A DNA stretch of 33,572 nucleotides from positions 1-33,572 of the forward strand of contig JAQVLN010000011.1 in the NCBI GenBank assembly GCA_028704155.1, written 5' to 3'. This document shows positions 8,704-17,075 of the stretch, piece after piece; position 1 is the stretch's first letter; every line of letters begins with the position of its first letter. The notes beneath the pieces are model-generated. The model did no database searches. It was not told the DNA's origin and saw only the letters and a list, made by a program, of their open reading frames with translations. The position numbers and the translations under genes were made by a program. The stretch comes from Desulfitobacteriaceae bacterium (GTDB lineage Bacteria; Bacillota; Desulfitobacteriia; Desulfitobacteriales; Desulfitobacteriaceae).

Positions 8704-9204
8704 ATGCCAAACTTTTGGGGTCGTCCGCCGCGAAATCGTATGGGTCAGGATAGGCAGGCCTTGGTCATTTGGATATTTGTAATTGGAGTTGTTGCTTATT
8801 TATTATTCCCTACATTTTTTAAAGATGTTTTTTCTCGTATGTCCGATCCGGTTGCAGATACAAGCAGCCTTGCGGAGGTAACCTTACCTCCGACTACTGG
8901 CTCTGAACTCGAAAATACGCAGGCTTATCCTACTGTTAGTAATTCACTTTATAATGACCAGGATGAGGTTGCTACCGGCTATTGGGTAATATTTGTTGCC
9001 GAAGGAGAATTTAAACAGCTTTCACTTACAAACGAATCCTATAATTTCTTGCTTGGTTTAATTGAAGATGATCGGAAAGCAGCAGGTCAGAATTCAGTAA
9101 TTCTTACTTTCAATGGTCAGATTCACAAATATCTGGTTAGTGACGAGGTCTATAAAATTATTATTAGTATGGAAACCATCAGCTGTCGGAAACATGGCAG
9201 TTAA
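8704..9204 (+). CDS. Unknown protein with one N-terminal membrane anchor
   Basis: A 166-residue protein of no family I recognise. A basic N-terminus (residues ~6-18, rich in Arg) is followed by one transmembrane helix (ALVIWIFVIGVVAYLLFPTFF), then a Ser/Thr/Pro-rich linker and a C-terminal segment ending in IISMETISCRKHGS. By the positive-inside rule the C-terminal part would be outside the membrane. An ATG at 8698 is only 1 nt from the AGGAGGG (8690-8696) and is too close; ATG 8704 has 7-nt spacing and is preferred. It ends 1 bp from the end of the convergent YdcZ-like gene, with no terminator between them. Confidence 0.7.
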   Translation: MPNFWGRPPRNRMGQDRQALVIWIFVIGVVAYLLFPTFFKDVFSRMSDPVADTSSLAEVTLPPTTGSELENTQAYPTVSNSLYNDQDEVATGYWVIFVAEGEFKQLSLTNESYNFLLGLIEDDRKAAGQNSVILTFNGQIHKYLVSDEVYKIIISMETISCRKHGS

Positions 9205-9205
9205 T

Positions 9206-9652
9206 TTAGCGGAAAAGTAATTTCGCCCCAATGGCAAAGAAAGCGAGGCCCAGGAATTGCCAGTAACTCCAGGGGATACGCTCAATGCCTAATAAACCAA
9301 AATGATCAATCAGTACGGCAGCGCCGACTTGTCCAATGATAATAGCAGTCGTAGCATTGCTGACTCCAATTTTAGGAATGCTTAGTGCGACTAAACTTAT
9401 AATAATAATGCTTAAAAGACTGCCTAAATATAAATGCCAGGGAATAGAAAACCAATTATAGGATAATACTGGGATTTTCCCGAATATTATTACGATAACA
9501 GCAAGCAAACTGCCCAGCAGATGCACGATAAATGTTGTAGCCATTAAAGAAGTTTTTTGGGCCAGAAGCGAGTTAAGTGATCCTTGTACTGCCATACAAA
9601 TACCGGAAAATGCCGCAATCAGGAAAGGTAAAGTTGAAATTTTAGTCATCAC
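9206..9652 (-). CDS. YdcZ/DUF606 family DMT-type small membrane transporter
   Basis: A 148-residue protein that is almost entirely hydrophobic, with five likely transmembrane helices. The family-typical start (AFSGICMAVQGSLNSLLA) and a following HLLGSLLAVIVIIF segment point to the DUF606 branch of the drug/metabolite transporter superfamily, which are half-size transporters expected to work as dimers. IGVSNATTAIIIGQVGAA and an IPWSYWQFLGLAFFAIGAKLL closing helix also fit the family. The substrate is unknown. The gene is monocistronic and tail-to-tail with the preceding plus-strand gene. The 9653-9802 spacer separates it divergently from the small paralogous genes. Confidence 0.8.
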   Translation of the reverse strand: MMTKISTLPFLIAAFSGICMAVQGSLNSLLAQKTSLMATTFIVHLLGSLLAVIVIIFGKIPVLSYNWFSIPWHLYLGSLLSIIIISLVALSIPKIGVSNATTAIIIGQVGAAVLIDHFGLLGIERIPWSYWQFLGLAFFAIGAKLLFR

Positions 9653-9802
9653 TGCTTACCATCCTTTATCTAAAGTTTATAAGATTTATTTTATATGGAC
9701 AAGATCTCCATGTTCGTTAAGAAGTATCAGTATTTGTTAATCAGCTAAAGGGAAAAATGAAATTATAGTAATTCAAAAAAGAGGAATAAAAGAGGTGGCG
9801 TT

Positions 9803-10051
9803 ATGGAAATAGATGTTGATCTTATAAAGCGTGCCCAAATGTTAACCTTCATGGAAAATTCCTTATCTGAAGTTGAGGAAATTCTTTTAAGAGAAGGTTA
9901 TCCGGAGAATCAAGTTAAAACATATATCGGTTCAACTGAAGCTGCACTTGATAGCCTGATGCCGGACAGGACGAAAATCGATCATCAACTTGTTGATAAA
10001 GGATATGACTATAAAACAAAGCTGGAGAAAATTATTGGACTAAAGAAGTAA
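9803..10051 (+). CDS. Small helical protein, paralog A of a tandem pair
   Basis: An 82-residue soluble protein without a recognised family. It is closely related to the protein encoded immediately downstream: about 30 of the first 54 residues are identical, including RAQML and EILLREGYP. The pattern of short amphipathic helices (LSEVEEILLREGYP, then a helix ending in LDSLMP) resembles a small UBA-like or helix-turn-helix fold, but this is only an impression. The C-terminus (HQLVDKGYDYKTKLEKIIGLKK) is unlike that of the neighbour. The start is ATG 9803 behind AGAGGTGG. It shares the operon with the downstream paralog (31 bp gap). Confidence 0.7.
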   Translation: MEIDVDLIKRAQMLTFMENSLSEVEEILLREGYPENQVKTYIGSTEAALDSLMPDRTKIDHQLVDKGYDYKTKLEKIIGLKK

Positions 10052-10082
10052 TTTAAAATCTAATTAATAAAGAGGTGGCGTC

Positions 10083-10457
10083 ATGGAAATTAATAATAAT
10101 CTTGTACAACGGGCCCAGATGCTGCTGACTCTTGAGCATCCCTTATCCCAGGTTAGGGAGATTCTTTTAAGAGAGGGATACCCTGGTGAACAGGTAACGG
10201 AACTTATTGAAGCTACGGAAGAAGTTTTAAATTACCTTATACCGCCGGAGTATGATGAGAATAAAATTGGTATTGACATACTTTTGCCGGGAGAGAAAGC
10301 TGAAGGAAGAAAACCAACGGTAGATATTCTGGTTGATAAGCGGACCGGCAAGCTTAGTTTAATTACTCCTGGTCAACAGGAAACCTGGAAGGTTGCCAAT
10401 GAAATCAGAAAGGCATTGAAAATTCAGAAATATAATCTGCAGAAACATTTCCATTAA
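10083..10457 (+). CDS. Small helical protein with C-terminal extension, paralog B of a tandem pair
   Basis: A 124-residue protein of unrecognised family. Residues 1-54 repeat the domain of the preceding gene (RAQML, REILLREGYP, LNYLIPP). The remainder is a different, beta-rich tail (PTVDILVDKRTGKLSLITPG) ending in a helix with Lys and His (NEIRKALKIQKYNLQKHFH). The translation start region is also duplicated: the 20 nt around the start differ from the upstream copy at one position (see findings). This indicates a local gene duplication followed by divergence of the tails. No signal peptide or membrane segment is present. Confidence 0.7.
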   Translation: MEINNNLVQRAQMLLTLEHPLSQVREILLREGYPGEQVTELIEATEEVLNYLIPPEYDENKIGIDILLPGEKAEGRKPTVDILVDKRTGKLSLITPGQQETWKVANEIRKALKIQKYNLQKHFH

Positions 10458-10521
10458 TAGGGGGGCTTTAAACAGTCTCCTTATTTCATAATTCTTATTC
10501 TTTCTCTAATTCTTAAAATTA

Positions 10522-10530
10522 TGTTATAAT
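10522..10530 (+). promoter_or_regulatory. Extended -10 promoter for the YfcE/DUF2103 pair
   Basis: TGTTATAAT combines a TGn extension with a perfect TATAAT (10525-10530) in a very AT-rich spacer. No good -35 is present, as is usual for extended -10 promoters. Transcription would start near 10537, about 44 nt before the ATG at 10581. Confidence 0.5.
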
Positions 10531-10580
10531 TTTACCAATATTATTAATTATTAAATTATATAGTGGAGGACATATACATA

Positions 10581-11090
10581 ATGCGTGTTGGAGTGCTTTC
10601 AGATACTCACTTGCGTGAAAGTCAATATCTGCCGGGATTTGTATGGGATATTTTTGAAGGGGTTGACTTGATTCTTCATGCAGGGGATATCGTCAGGCAG
10701 GAAGTTATTAATGATTTAGCTGTTTTGGCTCCTGTACGGGCGGTAAGGGGAAACTGTGACGGCCGGGAACTTGCTGATCTTCCAAGCCGGGATATAATTG
10801 ATTTAGCCGGGTTAAGAATAGGCTTAATTCATGGCAACGTTGGTATCGGGAGCACAACACAGGAACGGGCTTTAAATGCTTTTGCAGCAGAATCTGTAGA
10901 TATTGTTGTTTTTGGCCACAGTCATCAGCCTTTTTGGGGATGGATCAACAATATTCTGCTTTTCAACCCGGGTTCTTCAACAGATAAACGCCGGGAAAAA
11001 CATTTTTCATTGGGTACAATTGAATTAATAAATGGCCAAATAGCAGCGAATCATCATTTTTTTAACGGGTCCGGAGAAAAAATAAGATGA
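10581..11090 (+). CDS. YfcE/MJ0936-type metallophosphoesterase
   Basis: A 169-residue calcineurin-like phosphodiesterase. All metal-ligand motifs are present in order: SDTHL (Asp8, His10), HAGDIV (Asp36), GNCD (Asn58), IHGN (His84) and FGHSHQP (His113, His115), with the NPGSS closing motif. The family uses two divalent metals (often Mn) and hydrolyses phosphodiesters; the natural substrate is usually unknown. A GTG 18 nt further upstream is in frame, but it sits inside the GGAGGA SD, so ATG 10581, 10 nt after that SD, is the likely start. The stop overlaps the start of the DUF2103-like gene (ATGA), so the two are translationally coupled. Confidence 0.9.
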   Translation: MRVGVLSDTHLRESQYLPGFVWDIFEGVDLILHAGDIVRQEVINDLAVLAPVRAVRGNCDGRELADLPSRDIIDLAGLRIGLIHGNVGIGSTTQERALNAFAAESVDIVVFGHSHQPFWGWINNILLFNPGSSTDKRREKHFSLGTIELINGQIAANHHFFNGSGEKIR

Positions 11091-11662
11091 AATACCGTAG
11101 GCATAAAGTAAAACGTGAACATGGAATTATTGAAAAAGGTCTCAACTGGCTGGAGGATCTGGAGGACAATCCAGAGGTCACAGATATTATTCCGGGTGTT
11201 ATAGAAATAAGCCGTTCCCCGGAAAGAGGAATTATTTATAAATATGAAACTACTACAGGCTGTAAACTGCTCTTAAAAAGTAATGGTTCTATCCAGGAAG
11301 TTTTTGTTGTTACTAAAAACCCTCAATCAGTCCGAAAGTGGGTGGAGGATCATTTTCCGCTTCATAAACAAACTAATTTGCCGGTAAATCCGGTAAAGCG
11401 ATCTGAGTCTAATTATCAAAAAGATCCGTTGTTAATAAAAGATAATCCCCCATTATTTACTGCCGGGAACTTAAATAAACAGTGCGGTTACAGACGAAAA
11501 ATACAAAGTGATTTTATCCCGGCTTCTCAGTTAAAATCCGGATCTGATAATTTTTATCTGGAAGATCATCTTGAAAAAGATGTCTTTCAGGCTTTAAGGA
11601 ACTTACAGAAAGATTTAAAATCATTTACTCCTAAAAAGAAAAAAGAAAAGCCTTCAAAATAG
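11087..11662 (+). CDS. DUF2103-like protein with a long basic tail
   Basis: A 191-residue protein. Residues 1-90 resemble DUF2103, a small predicted metal-binding family of archaea and cyanobacteria: KREHGIIEKGLNWL, PEVTDIIPGVIE, GCKLLLKSNGSIQEVFVVT. I recall this pattern but could not check it. Residues 95-191 are low-complexity and charged, ending in a Lys-rich tail (FTPKKKKEKPSK) that may bind nucleic acid. The gene overlaps the metallophosphoesterase stop by 4 nt, so joint function is likely. The final codons form the left arm of the terminator. Function is unknown. Confidence 0.65.
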   Translation: MKYRRHKVKREHGIIEKGLNWLEDLEDNPEVTDIIPGVIEISRSPERGIIYKYETTTGCKLLLKSNGSIQEVFVVTKNPQSVRKWVEDHFPLHKQTNLPVNPVKRSESNYQKDPLLIKDNPPLFTAGNLNKQCGYRRKIQSDFIPASQLKSGSDNFYLEDHLEKDVFQALRNLQKDLKSFTPKKKKEKPSK

Positions 11663-11678
11663 TAAAAGGCTTTTATCA
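11646..11678. terminator. Bidirectional intrinsic terminator
   Basis: AAAAGCCTT (11646-11654) pairs with AAGGCTTTT (11666-11674) across an 11-nt loop that contains the stop codon of the DUF2103-like gene. T tracts exist on both sides when read from either strand, so it can also end the minus-strand unit at 11724. Confidence 0.75.
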
Positions 11679-11723
11679 ACTGGGGAAGGCTGCAAAAAGT
11701 AAAATCTAACTATGTAGGATATC

Positions 11724-12053
11724 TCAAATGCGGATGCTATCAGCATTACGCTTTTTTTTCGTTTGGGCCAAACGTTTGCGGCTTAACATGGCAGCTACTT
11801 TACTACTGTCACCTATAGATATTCCACGTAAGCGCCATTCCCTAAAAATTTGCCAAAATTCCTGTTCTGATATTCTGCGGCTATACCGCTCCGATTCTTC
11901 ATCATATGGCCAAAAAACATCAATCCAAAGAGATCCGTTATTGCTGAGGACCAAAACAAAATGGACAAGTTCAGGGTTGGGTGATTCTGTATCCTCCATT
12001 TTAATATGTGATAAACCGCTGGGGAAATTTGTGCGCGAATAGGCTAGCTTCAT
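11724..12053 (-). CDS. Unknown 109-residue soluble protein
   Basis: No family is recognised. The sequence has an acidic, strand-rich middle (ELVHFVLVLSNNGSLWIDVFWPYD), an aromatic helix (EQEFWQIFREWRLRGISIGD) and a basic C-terminus (RKRLAQTKKKRN). An almost equally long frame exists on the plus strand across the same bases. The minus frame is preferred because it has a clear SD (AGAGGTGA about 7 nt before ATG 12053) and a more protein-like composition. It is followed by the bidirectional terminator at 11646-11678. It has no operon partner; the nearest gene upstream, the lipoprotein, ends about 150 bp away. Confidence 0.6.
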   Translation of the reverse strand: MKLAYSRTNFPSGLSHIKMEDTESPNPELVHFVLVLSNNGSLWIDVFWPYDEESERYSRRISEQEFWQIFREWRLRGISIGDSSKVAAMLSRKRLAQTKKKRNADSIRI

Positions 12054-12200
12054 TATAAATTCACCTCTGCGACTGAAGTAATGCTCTATTTTCAGATATC
12101 GGGAAAGACTAATTGCTAAATAAGCAAGTGAGCATTCTTAATTATATTATATTAAGCATCTGAATTTTTTACATCTTGCCCAGGTAAATGTTTTTAATTA

Positions 12201-12716
12201 TTATTTGGTAGCGGGTGTGCTTTGCTTAATGTTAAGTTCTTTAATGAAATCAGTATAAGCGGGTTCTAAATCAGGATTGTTAATTCCCTGAAAGATTAAT
12301 GTTTGGTTTAAGATTATTTTACCAATATTAGATCCCCTTACTTCAATTTGAATCGAATTGACGTCTAAGACCACAGGTTGTTGATCAATAATAAAAGTCA
12401 TAGTTTGACTTTCGGGAAAAATGCTTTCCAGATAAACAGTGTCACTGGAAGGCTTCTGCAAATCATCCGAATCCGGAGTATGCAAATCACTAAGGACAAA
12501 TGATGATTCCATTAAAAGGTTACGCATTACTGCGATATTTAAATTCCAGGGGATTTGCAAAGGCTGGTTTTTAATTTCGCCTGTTATTTTAACAGTATTA
12601 ATACTATAGTCATTCTCACCGGTTAAGAAAGGTCTGTTCGAACAGCCAGAAAGAACAGATAGGCAAAATAAGAGGTTTATTAATAATATTAACGGGATAA
12701 TTTTTCTATTATTCAA
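12201..12716 (-). CDS. Putative lipoprotein of unknown function
   Basis: A 171-residue protein with a classic lipoprotein signal: basic start (NNRK), hydrophobic core and the lipobox LSGC with Cys at about residue 25. This predicts diacylglyceryl modification and attachment outside the cytoplasmic membrane. The mature part is beta-rich with no recognised domain (VKITGEIKNQPLQIPWNLN, TMTFIIDQQPVVLDVNS, KIILNQTLIFQGINN). The start is TTG 12716, supported by AGAAGAGG 8 nt upstream. It is divergent from dinG with a 120-bp shared spacer. No neighbouring gene suggests a role. Confidence 0.75.
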   Translation of the reverse strand: MNNRKIIPLILLINLLFCLSVLSGCSNRPFLTGENDYSINTVKITGEIKNQPLQIPWNLNIAVMRNLLMESSFVLSDLHTPDSDDLQKPSSDTVYLESIFPESQTMTFIIDQQPVVLDVNSIQIEVRGSNIGKIILNQTLIFQGINNPDLEPAYTDFIKELNIKQSTPATK

Positions 12717-12836
12717 AGCAAAACCTCTTCTCTTTTTTAGTTAAACGTTATATTCTCTTTATTTTTCCAAAATCCTTCAGCACATTGAATTTTCTCAAGA
12801 AAATATATACAATTTTAGTAGAGAGGGGTCGGATTC

Positions 12837-15629
12837 TTGAAGAGAACCATTACAATTTTCGATCTGGAAACGACTGGGTTGGATATAGCATGTGATGAAA
12901 TCATTGAATTTGGAGCTTGGCGTATTGAAGAGGGAAAACAACCTGTTTGTCTTCAATTTCTTGTTAACCCCCGTAAAGAAGTATCCGAGAGGATCCTGAG
13001 ATTGACCGGGATCAGCAGGGAAGAACTTGGTGCTGCCGGTCTTCTGGAAGAATATTGCGAACAGATCCTGGATTTCTTCAAAGATGCTGTGCTTGTCGGC
13101 CACAATCTTGAGTTTGATTTGGGTTTTTTAGGAAAAGGTTTAAGAAGAAGTTTTAATCAGGAAAAATGGGATACCCTGGAGTTGTCCCGAATTTTTTTTC
13201 CGGCCTTGGGGCATTATCGTCTCTCGGTACTAACTGAAAAATTAGCGCTTGAACTGCCCGAAAATCACAAATTTCATCGAGCCGGAACAGATGCCTGGAT
13301 TACTTGGAAGCTGCTGGAGGCTTGTTGGCAGAAGGGCACAGAATACGACTTAAGTTTTTATGACAGGGCAAAAAGTTTAATAGAGAAAAGTAATAATGCA
13401 GGTTTTTTTAGTTTGCTGCGCAGTAAAATAGCAAAGAGTTTTCCTGATCGCTCAATTCGTACTGATTTAGGAATTAAACCGCAAAATGAAGGTCTGTTTT
13501 CAGGAAAAGCTGTTGATGAAAAAATCCCTGAAGAAACCGAATGGGTACTTAAATGTTTTTCACCGGATGGAATTTTGCATGAAATCCTCACAGGATATGA
13601 AATCAGAATGGGACAAAGAACAATGGCTGATTTAGTCGTCCAGGGTCTTACTCAGTCACGCCATATTGTTGTTGAGGCAGGTACCGGAACAGGCAAGTCT
13701 TTTGCTTATTTGATTCCTGTACTATGGTGGGCAAAAAAAACCGGCCTGAAAGTTGTAGTGGCTACTCATACAATTCCCTTGCAGGAACAGCTTTATAAAA
13801 AGGATTTGCCTGTTCTGGAACGAGTATTGCCTTTTTCCTTTCAGACCGTTTTATTAAAAGGAAAAGGAAACTATTGTTGTTTGAAGAAGTGGGCTGCTCT
13901 GCTGCTTAATCCCTTAGAGCTTTCCGGTGAAGAGCGCATTGCAGCGCTGTATGTCCTTTCCTGGCTCAGGGAAACAGAAACCGGTGATTATCAGGAACTA
14001 CCCCAAGTTCCCGGTGTACGCAAGATTTGGTCAAAACTAAGTGCTGAAACTGAAAATTGTGATCCGGTGCGATGTACTCATGCAGGAATATGTTTTCTTC
14101 TCAGGGTTCGAAAAAGGGCTGAAGATGCTGATTTGGTAATAGTAAATCATTCTTTATTGTTTTCTGATATGAAGACTGACTTTAAAGTTTTACCGGAACA
14201 TTATTATTTGGTGGTTGACGAGGCCCATCATCTTCATCGTTCTGCTTTGGAGCAATTAGGAAGTGAAATATGCCAGGAAAATGTAAAGCGTGTAATCGAA
14301 AAAATATTTCGTTCCCAGGGGCAGTGTTTTTTTACTGTTTGTAAACTTAGACAAGTCCATTTGGCGGCCATGGCACCAACCGTAGCTTGGGATGCCTTTA
14401 CAGCAAAGTTGGAGTGTATCCCGGAAAACTGTCAGCTTGTGCTGTCTCAATTGCAGGAGTTGTTTGGTCTCTTTGCCGGGATAATACACGGTCGGCAATC
14501 ATTGCGTTTGCTTAAAGCATTTAAAAAAGAAAATTGGTGGCATGTCCTGGAGGCGCAGGTAGAGAATATAATCGGCAGGTTTACTCAATTGATCTCAAGT
14601 CTGGCAGGACTTGCTGAAGTTTTAGCTGCCGGGGAAGATTTGAATGAATTAGATGGTTTACGTCGTGAACTTGCCGGTTACCAGAGAGAACTTGAGAGTT
14701 TTAAGGATACGTTTTCTCTTATATTAAATGTGGAAGACCCTTTGAGGGTTACATGGTTGGAACAAAACTATACGCTTTATTTGAAATCTTCGCCTGTAGA
14801 AGTAGGCATGATTCTTAAAGAAAAGATGTTTTCCCGTCTGAGCAGTGCAATATTAACCTCTGCAACACTTAGCATAGCCGATTCCTTTGCTCATTATTTA
14901 GAAGAGGTTGGTTTGGATAAAAATACAATCTCACTTCAGGTTGCTTCACCTTTTGACTATGCAAATCAGATGAACTTCATTGTTGTCAAGGATTTTTGGA
15001 AAAGTCATTCCGAGGAAGCCATTGTTTTTAAAATAGCTGAATTCGTGGCCGGAATCGCCGGAAAGTTTAGAGGACGCACCCTGGTCCTATTCACTTCTCA
15101 TCGGTTATTGAAAGCTACTTATGTTCCTCTGGTTAAACAGTTGGAATCCCTTAACCTAAATTTATTGGCTCAGGGGGTTGATGGCAGCAGGGGTGCAATC
15201 TTAAGTGAGTTTTTGCGCAATCCCGGCAGTGTACTGTTAGGAGCATCCAGCTTCTGGGAAGGTATTGATATCCCTGGTCAGGCCTTATCTTGCGTAATTT
15301 TAGTTAAATTACCTTTTTGGCCGCCGTCATTACCTTTGATTGAGGCACGCTCGGAACTGATTAAATCCCAGGGAAGAAATCCTTTTTGGGAATATATGTT
15401 GCCGGAAGCTGTGATAAAATTTAAGCAAGGGTTTGGAAGGCTGATACGTTCCAAAGCCGACCGGGGAGTTGTAATTCTTCTGGATGACAGAGTAATTAAA
15501 AAACACTATGGTAGTCTCTTTCTTTCCTCACTGCCCCTGAAAACACATATCCGTGGTAATCATAAACAAGTCCTTAAGCAAATCGATGAGTGTAATAAGT
15601 GTAAATCAGGTAATGGAGCGCTTTTCTAA
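12837..15629 (+). CDS. dinG: DinG-type helicase fused to a DEDDh 3'-5' exonuclease
   Basis: A 930-residue two-part protein. Residues 1-165 are an epsilon-like exonuclease: Asp9/Glu11 in FDLETTGLD, Asp94 in VGHNLEFD, and His147/Asp152 in HRAGTD. Residues ~255-930 are an XPD/DinG superfamily 2 helicase: Walker A GTGTGKS (282-288), DEAHH (461-465), GASSFWEGIDIPG and QGFGRLIRS. Cys347/348 and Cys408-x4-Cys413-x5-Cys419 have the spacing of the [4Fe-4S] ligands of E. coli DinG, so an iron-sulfur cluster is predicted. The role is DNA repair, unwinding of R-loops or forked DNA with 3'-5' trimming. The start is TTG 12837 behind AGAGGGG. It is followed 53 bp later by psd. Length is normal for the Firmicute fusion. 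Confidence 0.95.
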   Translation: MKRTITIFDLETTGLDIACDEIIEFGAWRIEEGKQPVCLQFLVNPRKEVSERILRLTGISREELGAAGLLEEYCEQILDFFKDAVLVGHNLEFDLGFLGKGLRRSFNQEKWDTLELSRIFFPALGHYRLSVLTEKLALELPENHKFHRAGTDAWITWKLLEACWQKGTEYDLSFYDRAKSLIEKSNNAGFFSLLRSKIAKSFPDRSIRTDLGIKPQNEGLFSGKAVDEKIPEETEWVLKCFSPDGILHEILTGYEIRMGQRTMADLVVQGLTQSRHIVVEAGTGTGKSFAYLIPVLWWAKKTGLKVVVATHTIPLQEQLYKKDLPVLERVLPFSFQTVLLKGKGNYCCLKKWAALLLNPLELSGEERIAALYVLSWLRETETGDYQELPQVPGVRKIWSKLSAETENCDPVRCTHAGICFLLRVRKRAEDADLVIVNHSLLFSDMKTDFKVLPEHYYLVVDEAHHLHRSALEQLGSEICQENVKRVIEKIFRSQGQCFFTVCKLRQVHLAAMAPTVAWDAFTAKLECIPENCQLVLSQLQELFGLFAGIIHGRQSLRLLKAFKKENWWHVLEAQVENIIGRFTQLISSLAGLAEVLAAGEDLNELDGLRRELAGYQRELESFKDTFSLILNVEDPLRVTWLEQNYTLYLKSSPVEVGMILKEKMFSRLSSAILTSATLSIADSFAHYLEEVGLDKNTISLQVASPFDYANQMNFIVVKDFWKSHSEEAIVFKIAEFVAGIAGKFRGRTLVLFTSHRLLKATYVPLVKQLESLNLNLLAQGVDGSRGAILSEFLRNPGSVLLGASSFWEGIDIPGQALSCVILVKLPFWPPSLPLIEARSELIKSQGRNPFWEYMLPEAVIKFKQGFGRLIRSKADRGVVILLDDRVIKKHYGSLFLSSLPLKTHIRGNHKQVLKQIDECNKCKSGNGALF

Positions 15630-15682
15630 ACTAACCAAAGATGGTACACTAGAGAAAATTAAATGAGGAGGTTAATCTTTAG

Positions 15683-16336
15683 GTGAAACAGTATCCAATT
15701 TCCCGGGATGGATGGCCGTATTTGGCAATATTTTTAGTTCTTATGATTATTTGTTATATTATTTGGCCGCAGCTTGTTATTATTCCTGGCCTGTTTTTTC
15801 TTTTTATTTTATTTTTTTTTCGTAATCCTGAGCGAATTATCCCGAGTGATGAACTGAGCTTGGTATCACCTGCAGACGGTGTCGTTATGGACGTTGAACG
15901 GGTATATGAAGATAAATTTATTATAGGCGAGAGTATCAGAATCAGAATTTTCCTGAGTATCCTGAATGTACATATTAATCGTGCTCCAATGGCTGGGACA
16001 GTTGGTTTTCGGGCTTATCGTCCGGGGCAAATGCTTCCGGCTTTTAAAAGTCATGCTTCCGAACTAAATGAAAAGAATTTTATTGGCATCGAGAATCAAA
16101 ATCTGCGCATATTAGTTACCCAAGTCACCGGATTTATTGCACGAAGAATAGTTTGTTGGGTAAATGAAAATGACGAGCTGGCCAGAGGAGAACGTTTTGG
16201 TCTTATAAAATTTGGTTCTTGTACTGAACTGTTTATGCCTTCTGATGTTAAAGTATTGGTGACAAAAGGTGATAAAGTTATTGGAGGGCAGACTATTTTA
16301 GGGAGAGTGAACGAGAATGAGGGTAGTGAACATTAA
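15683..16336 (+). CDS. psd: Phosphatidylserine decarboxylase proenzyme, short (Psd-A) type
   Basis: A 217-residue enzyme of the short decarboxylase group, with two N-terminal membrane helices (about residues 12-46). Conserved motifs are FFRNPER, SPADG, the VHINRAP segment and the autocleavage site KFGSCTE. Self-cleavage between Gly178 and Ser179 would generate the pyruvoyl group. It converts phosphatidylserine to phosphatidylethanolamine on the membrane. GTG 15683 is preceded by AGGAGG about 11 nt away. The 3' end overlaps pssA by 20 nt, so supply and consumption of phosphatidylserine are made from one transcript in near 1:1 translation coupling. Confidence 0.95.
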   Translation: MKQYPISRDGWPYLAIFLVLMIICYIIWPQLVIIPGLFFLFILFFFRNPERIIPSDELSLVSPADGVVMDVERVYEDKFIIGESIRIRIFLSILNVHINRAPMAGTVGFRAYRPGQMLPAFKSHASELNEKNFIGIENQNLRILVTQVTGFIARRIVCWVNENDELARGERFGLIKFGSCTELFMPSDVKVLVTKGDKVIGGQTILGRVNENEGSEH

Positions 16337-16844
16337 TACAAATATTATTCCGAATATATTTACTTTAGCGAATCTCTTTTTTGGCTTTTTGTCTTTGACA
16401 ATGATACTGGATGGGAAAATAAGTCTGGCAGCAATAATGATCATCTTGGCTGTAATTTTGGATAGCCTTGATGGAAAAGTTGCCCGTATATTTTCCGTGA
16501 GTTCTGATTTTGGCAAACAACTGGATTCTTTATGTGATTTAGTTTCCTTCGGAGTAGCCCCGGCTATTCTGGTTTATAAGGTTTTTCTACAGGAACATCT
16601 TGGTTATTTTGGTCTATTGATTGCTGCTGTATTTACATTATGCGGTGCAGTCCGGCTTGCTCGTTTTAATATCCTCAATGTTACAACTCATTTTGTAGGT
16701 GTACCGATAACTTTCGCCGGTGGTTTTATGGCGTTATTAATGTTATTCTACAAGTTGGTTCCTTGGGGATTTTATCCTGTCATATTAATAATACTGGCAT
16801 TTTTAATGGTTTCGACATTTCGGGTCCCTAAACTTGGTAAGTGA
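16317..16844 (+). CDS. pssA: CDP-diacylglycerol-serine O-phosphatidyltransferase
   Basis: A 175-residue integral membrane enzyme of the CDP-alcohol phosphatidyltransferase family. The signature D-G-x2-A-R-x8-G-x3-D-x3-D is intact (Asp52-Gly53, Ala56-Arg57, Gly66, Asp70, Asp74). It joins serine to CDP-diacylglycerol to form phosphatidylserine, the substrate of the overlapping psd product. Five or six transmembrane helices are expected. The Bacillus/Clostridia type II length is normal. ATG 16317 lies inside the last 20 nt of psd. A terminator follows 50 bp downstream, closing the operon that may begin at dinG. Confidence 0.95.
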   Translation: MRVVNINTNIIPNIFTLANLFFGFLSLTMILDGKISLAAIMIILAVILDSLDGKVARIFSVSSDFGKQLDSLCDLVSFGVAPAILVYKVFLQEHLGYFGLLIAAVFTLCGAVRLARFNILNVTTHFVGVPITFAGGFMALLMLFYKLVPWGFYPVILIILAFLMVSTFRVPKLGK

Positions 16845-16894
16845 TAAGCAAACCAAGACGGCAACAGTGAACTTGTTCAGTAAATAATCTTAGG

Positions 16895-16922
16895 CCAGGG
16901 GTTTATTATCCTTGGTTTTTTT
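16895..16922 (+). terminator. Intrinsic terminator after pssA
   Basis: CCAGGGG (16895-16901) pairs with TCCTTGG (16909-16915; five canonical and two G-U pairs) around TTTATTA, directly followed by seven T residues. It closes the dinG-psd-pssA unit. Confidence 0.75.
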
Positions 16923-17075
16923 ACTGTCATTAGAAAGTATAAATATTGAGTTAGCATAAGCGAAAATTTACCGGCGCAGAACATAGATGGCCAAGCCAAG
17001 TTTTCTTTATGCACATTAAGAGGAACAGCAGCATATAGTATGGCACAAGAAGGCTTACACAGGGGGTAAACTGTC

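Noticed and set aside
11728-12042. A 104-codon plus-strand frame over the minus-strand gene at 11724-12053
   Set aside because: It has no SD, a basic unstructured composition, and is antisense to a frame with a clear SD. Only the minus-strand gene is kept.
16811-16817. Perfect 0A-box heptamer inside pssA
   Set aside because: It lies inside coding sequence far from any start, and such matches are expected by chance.
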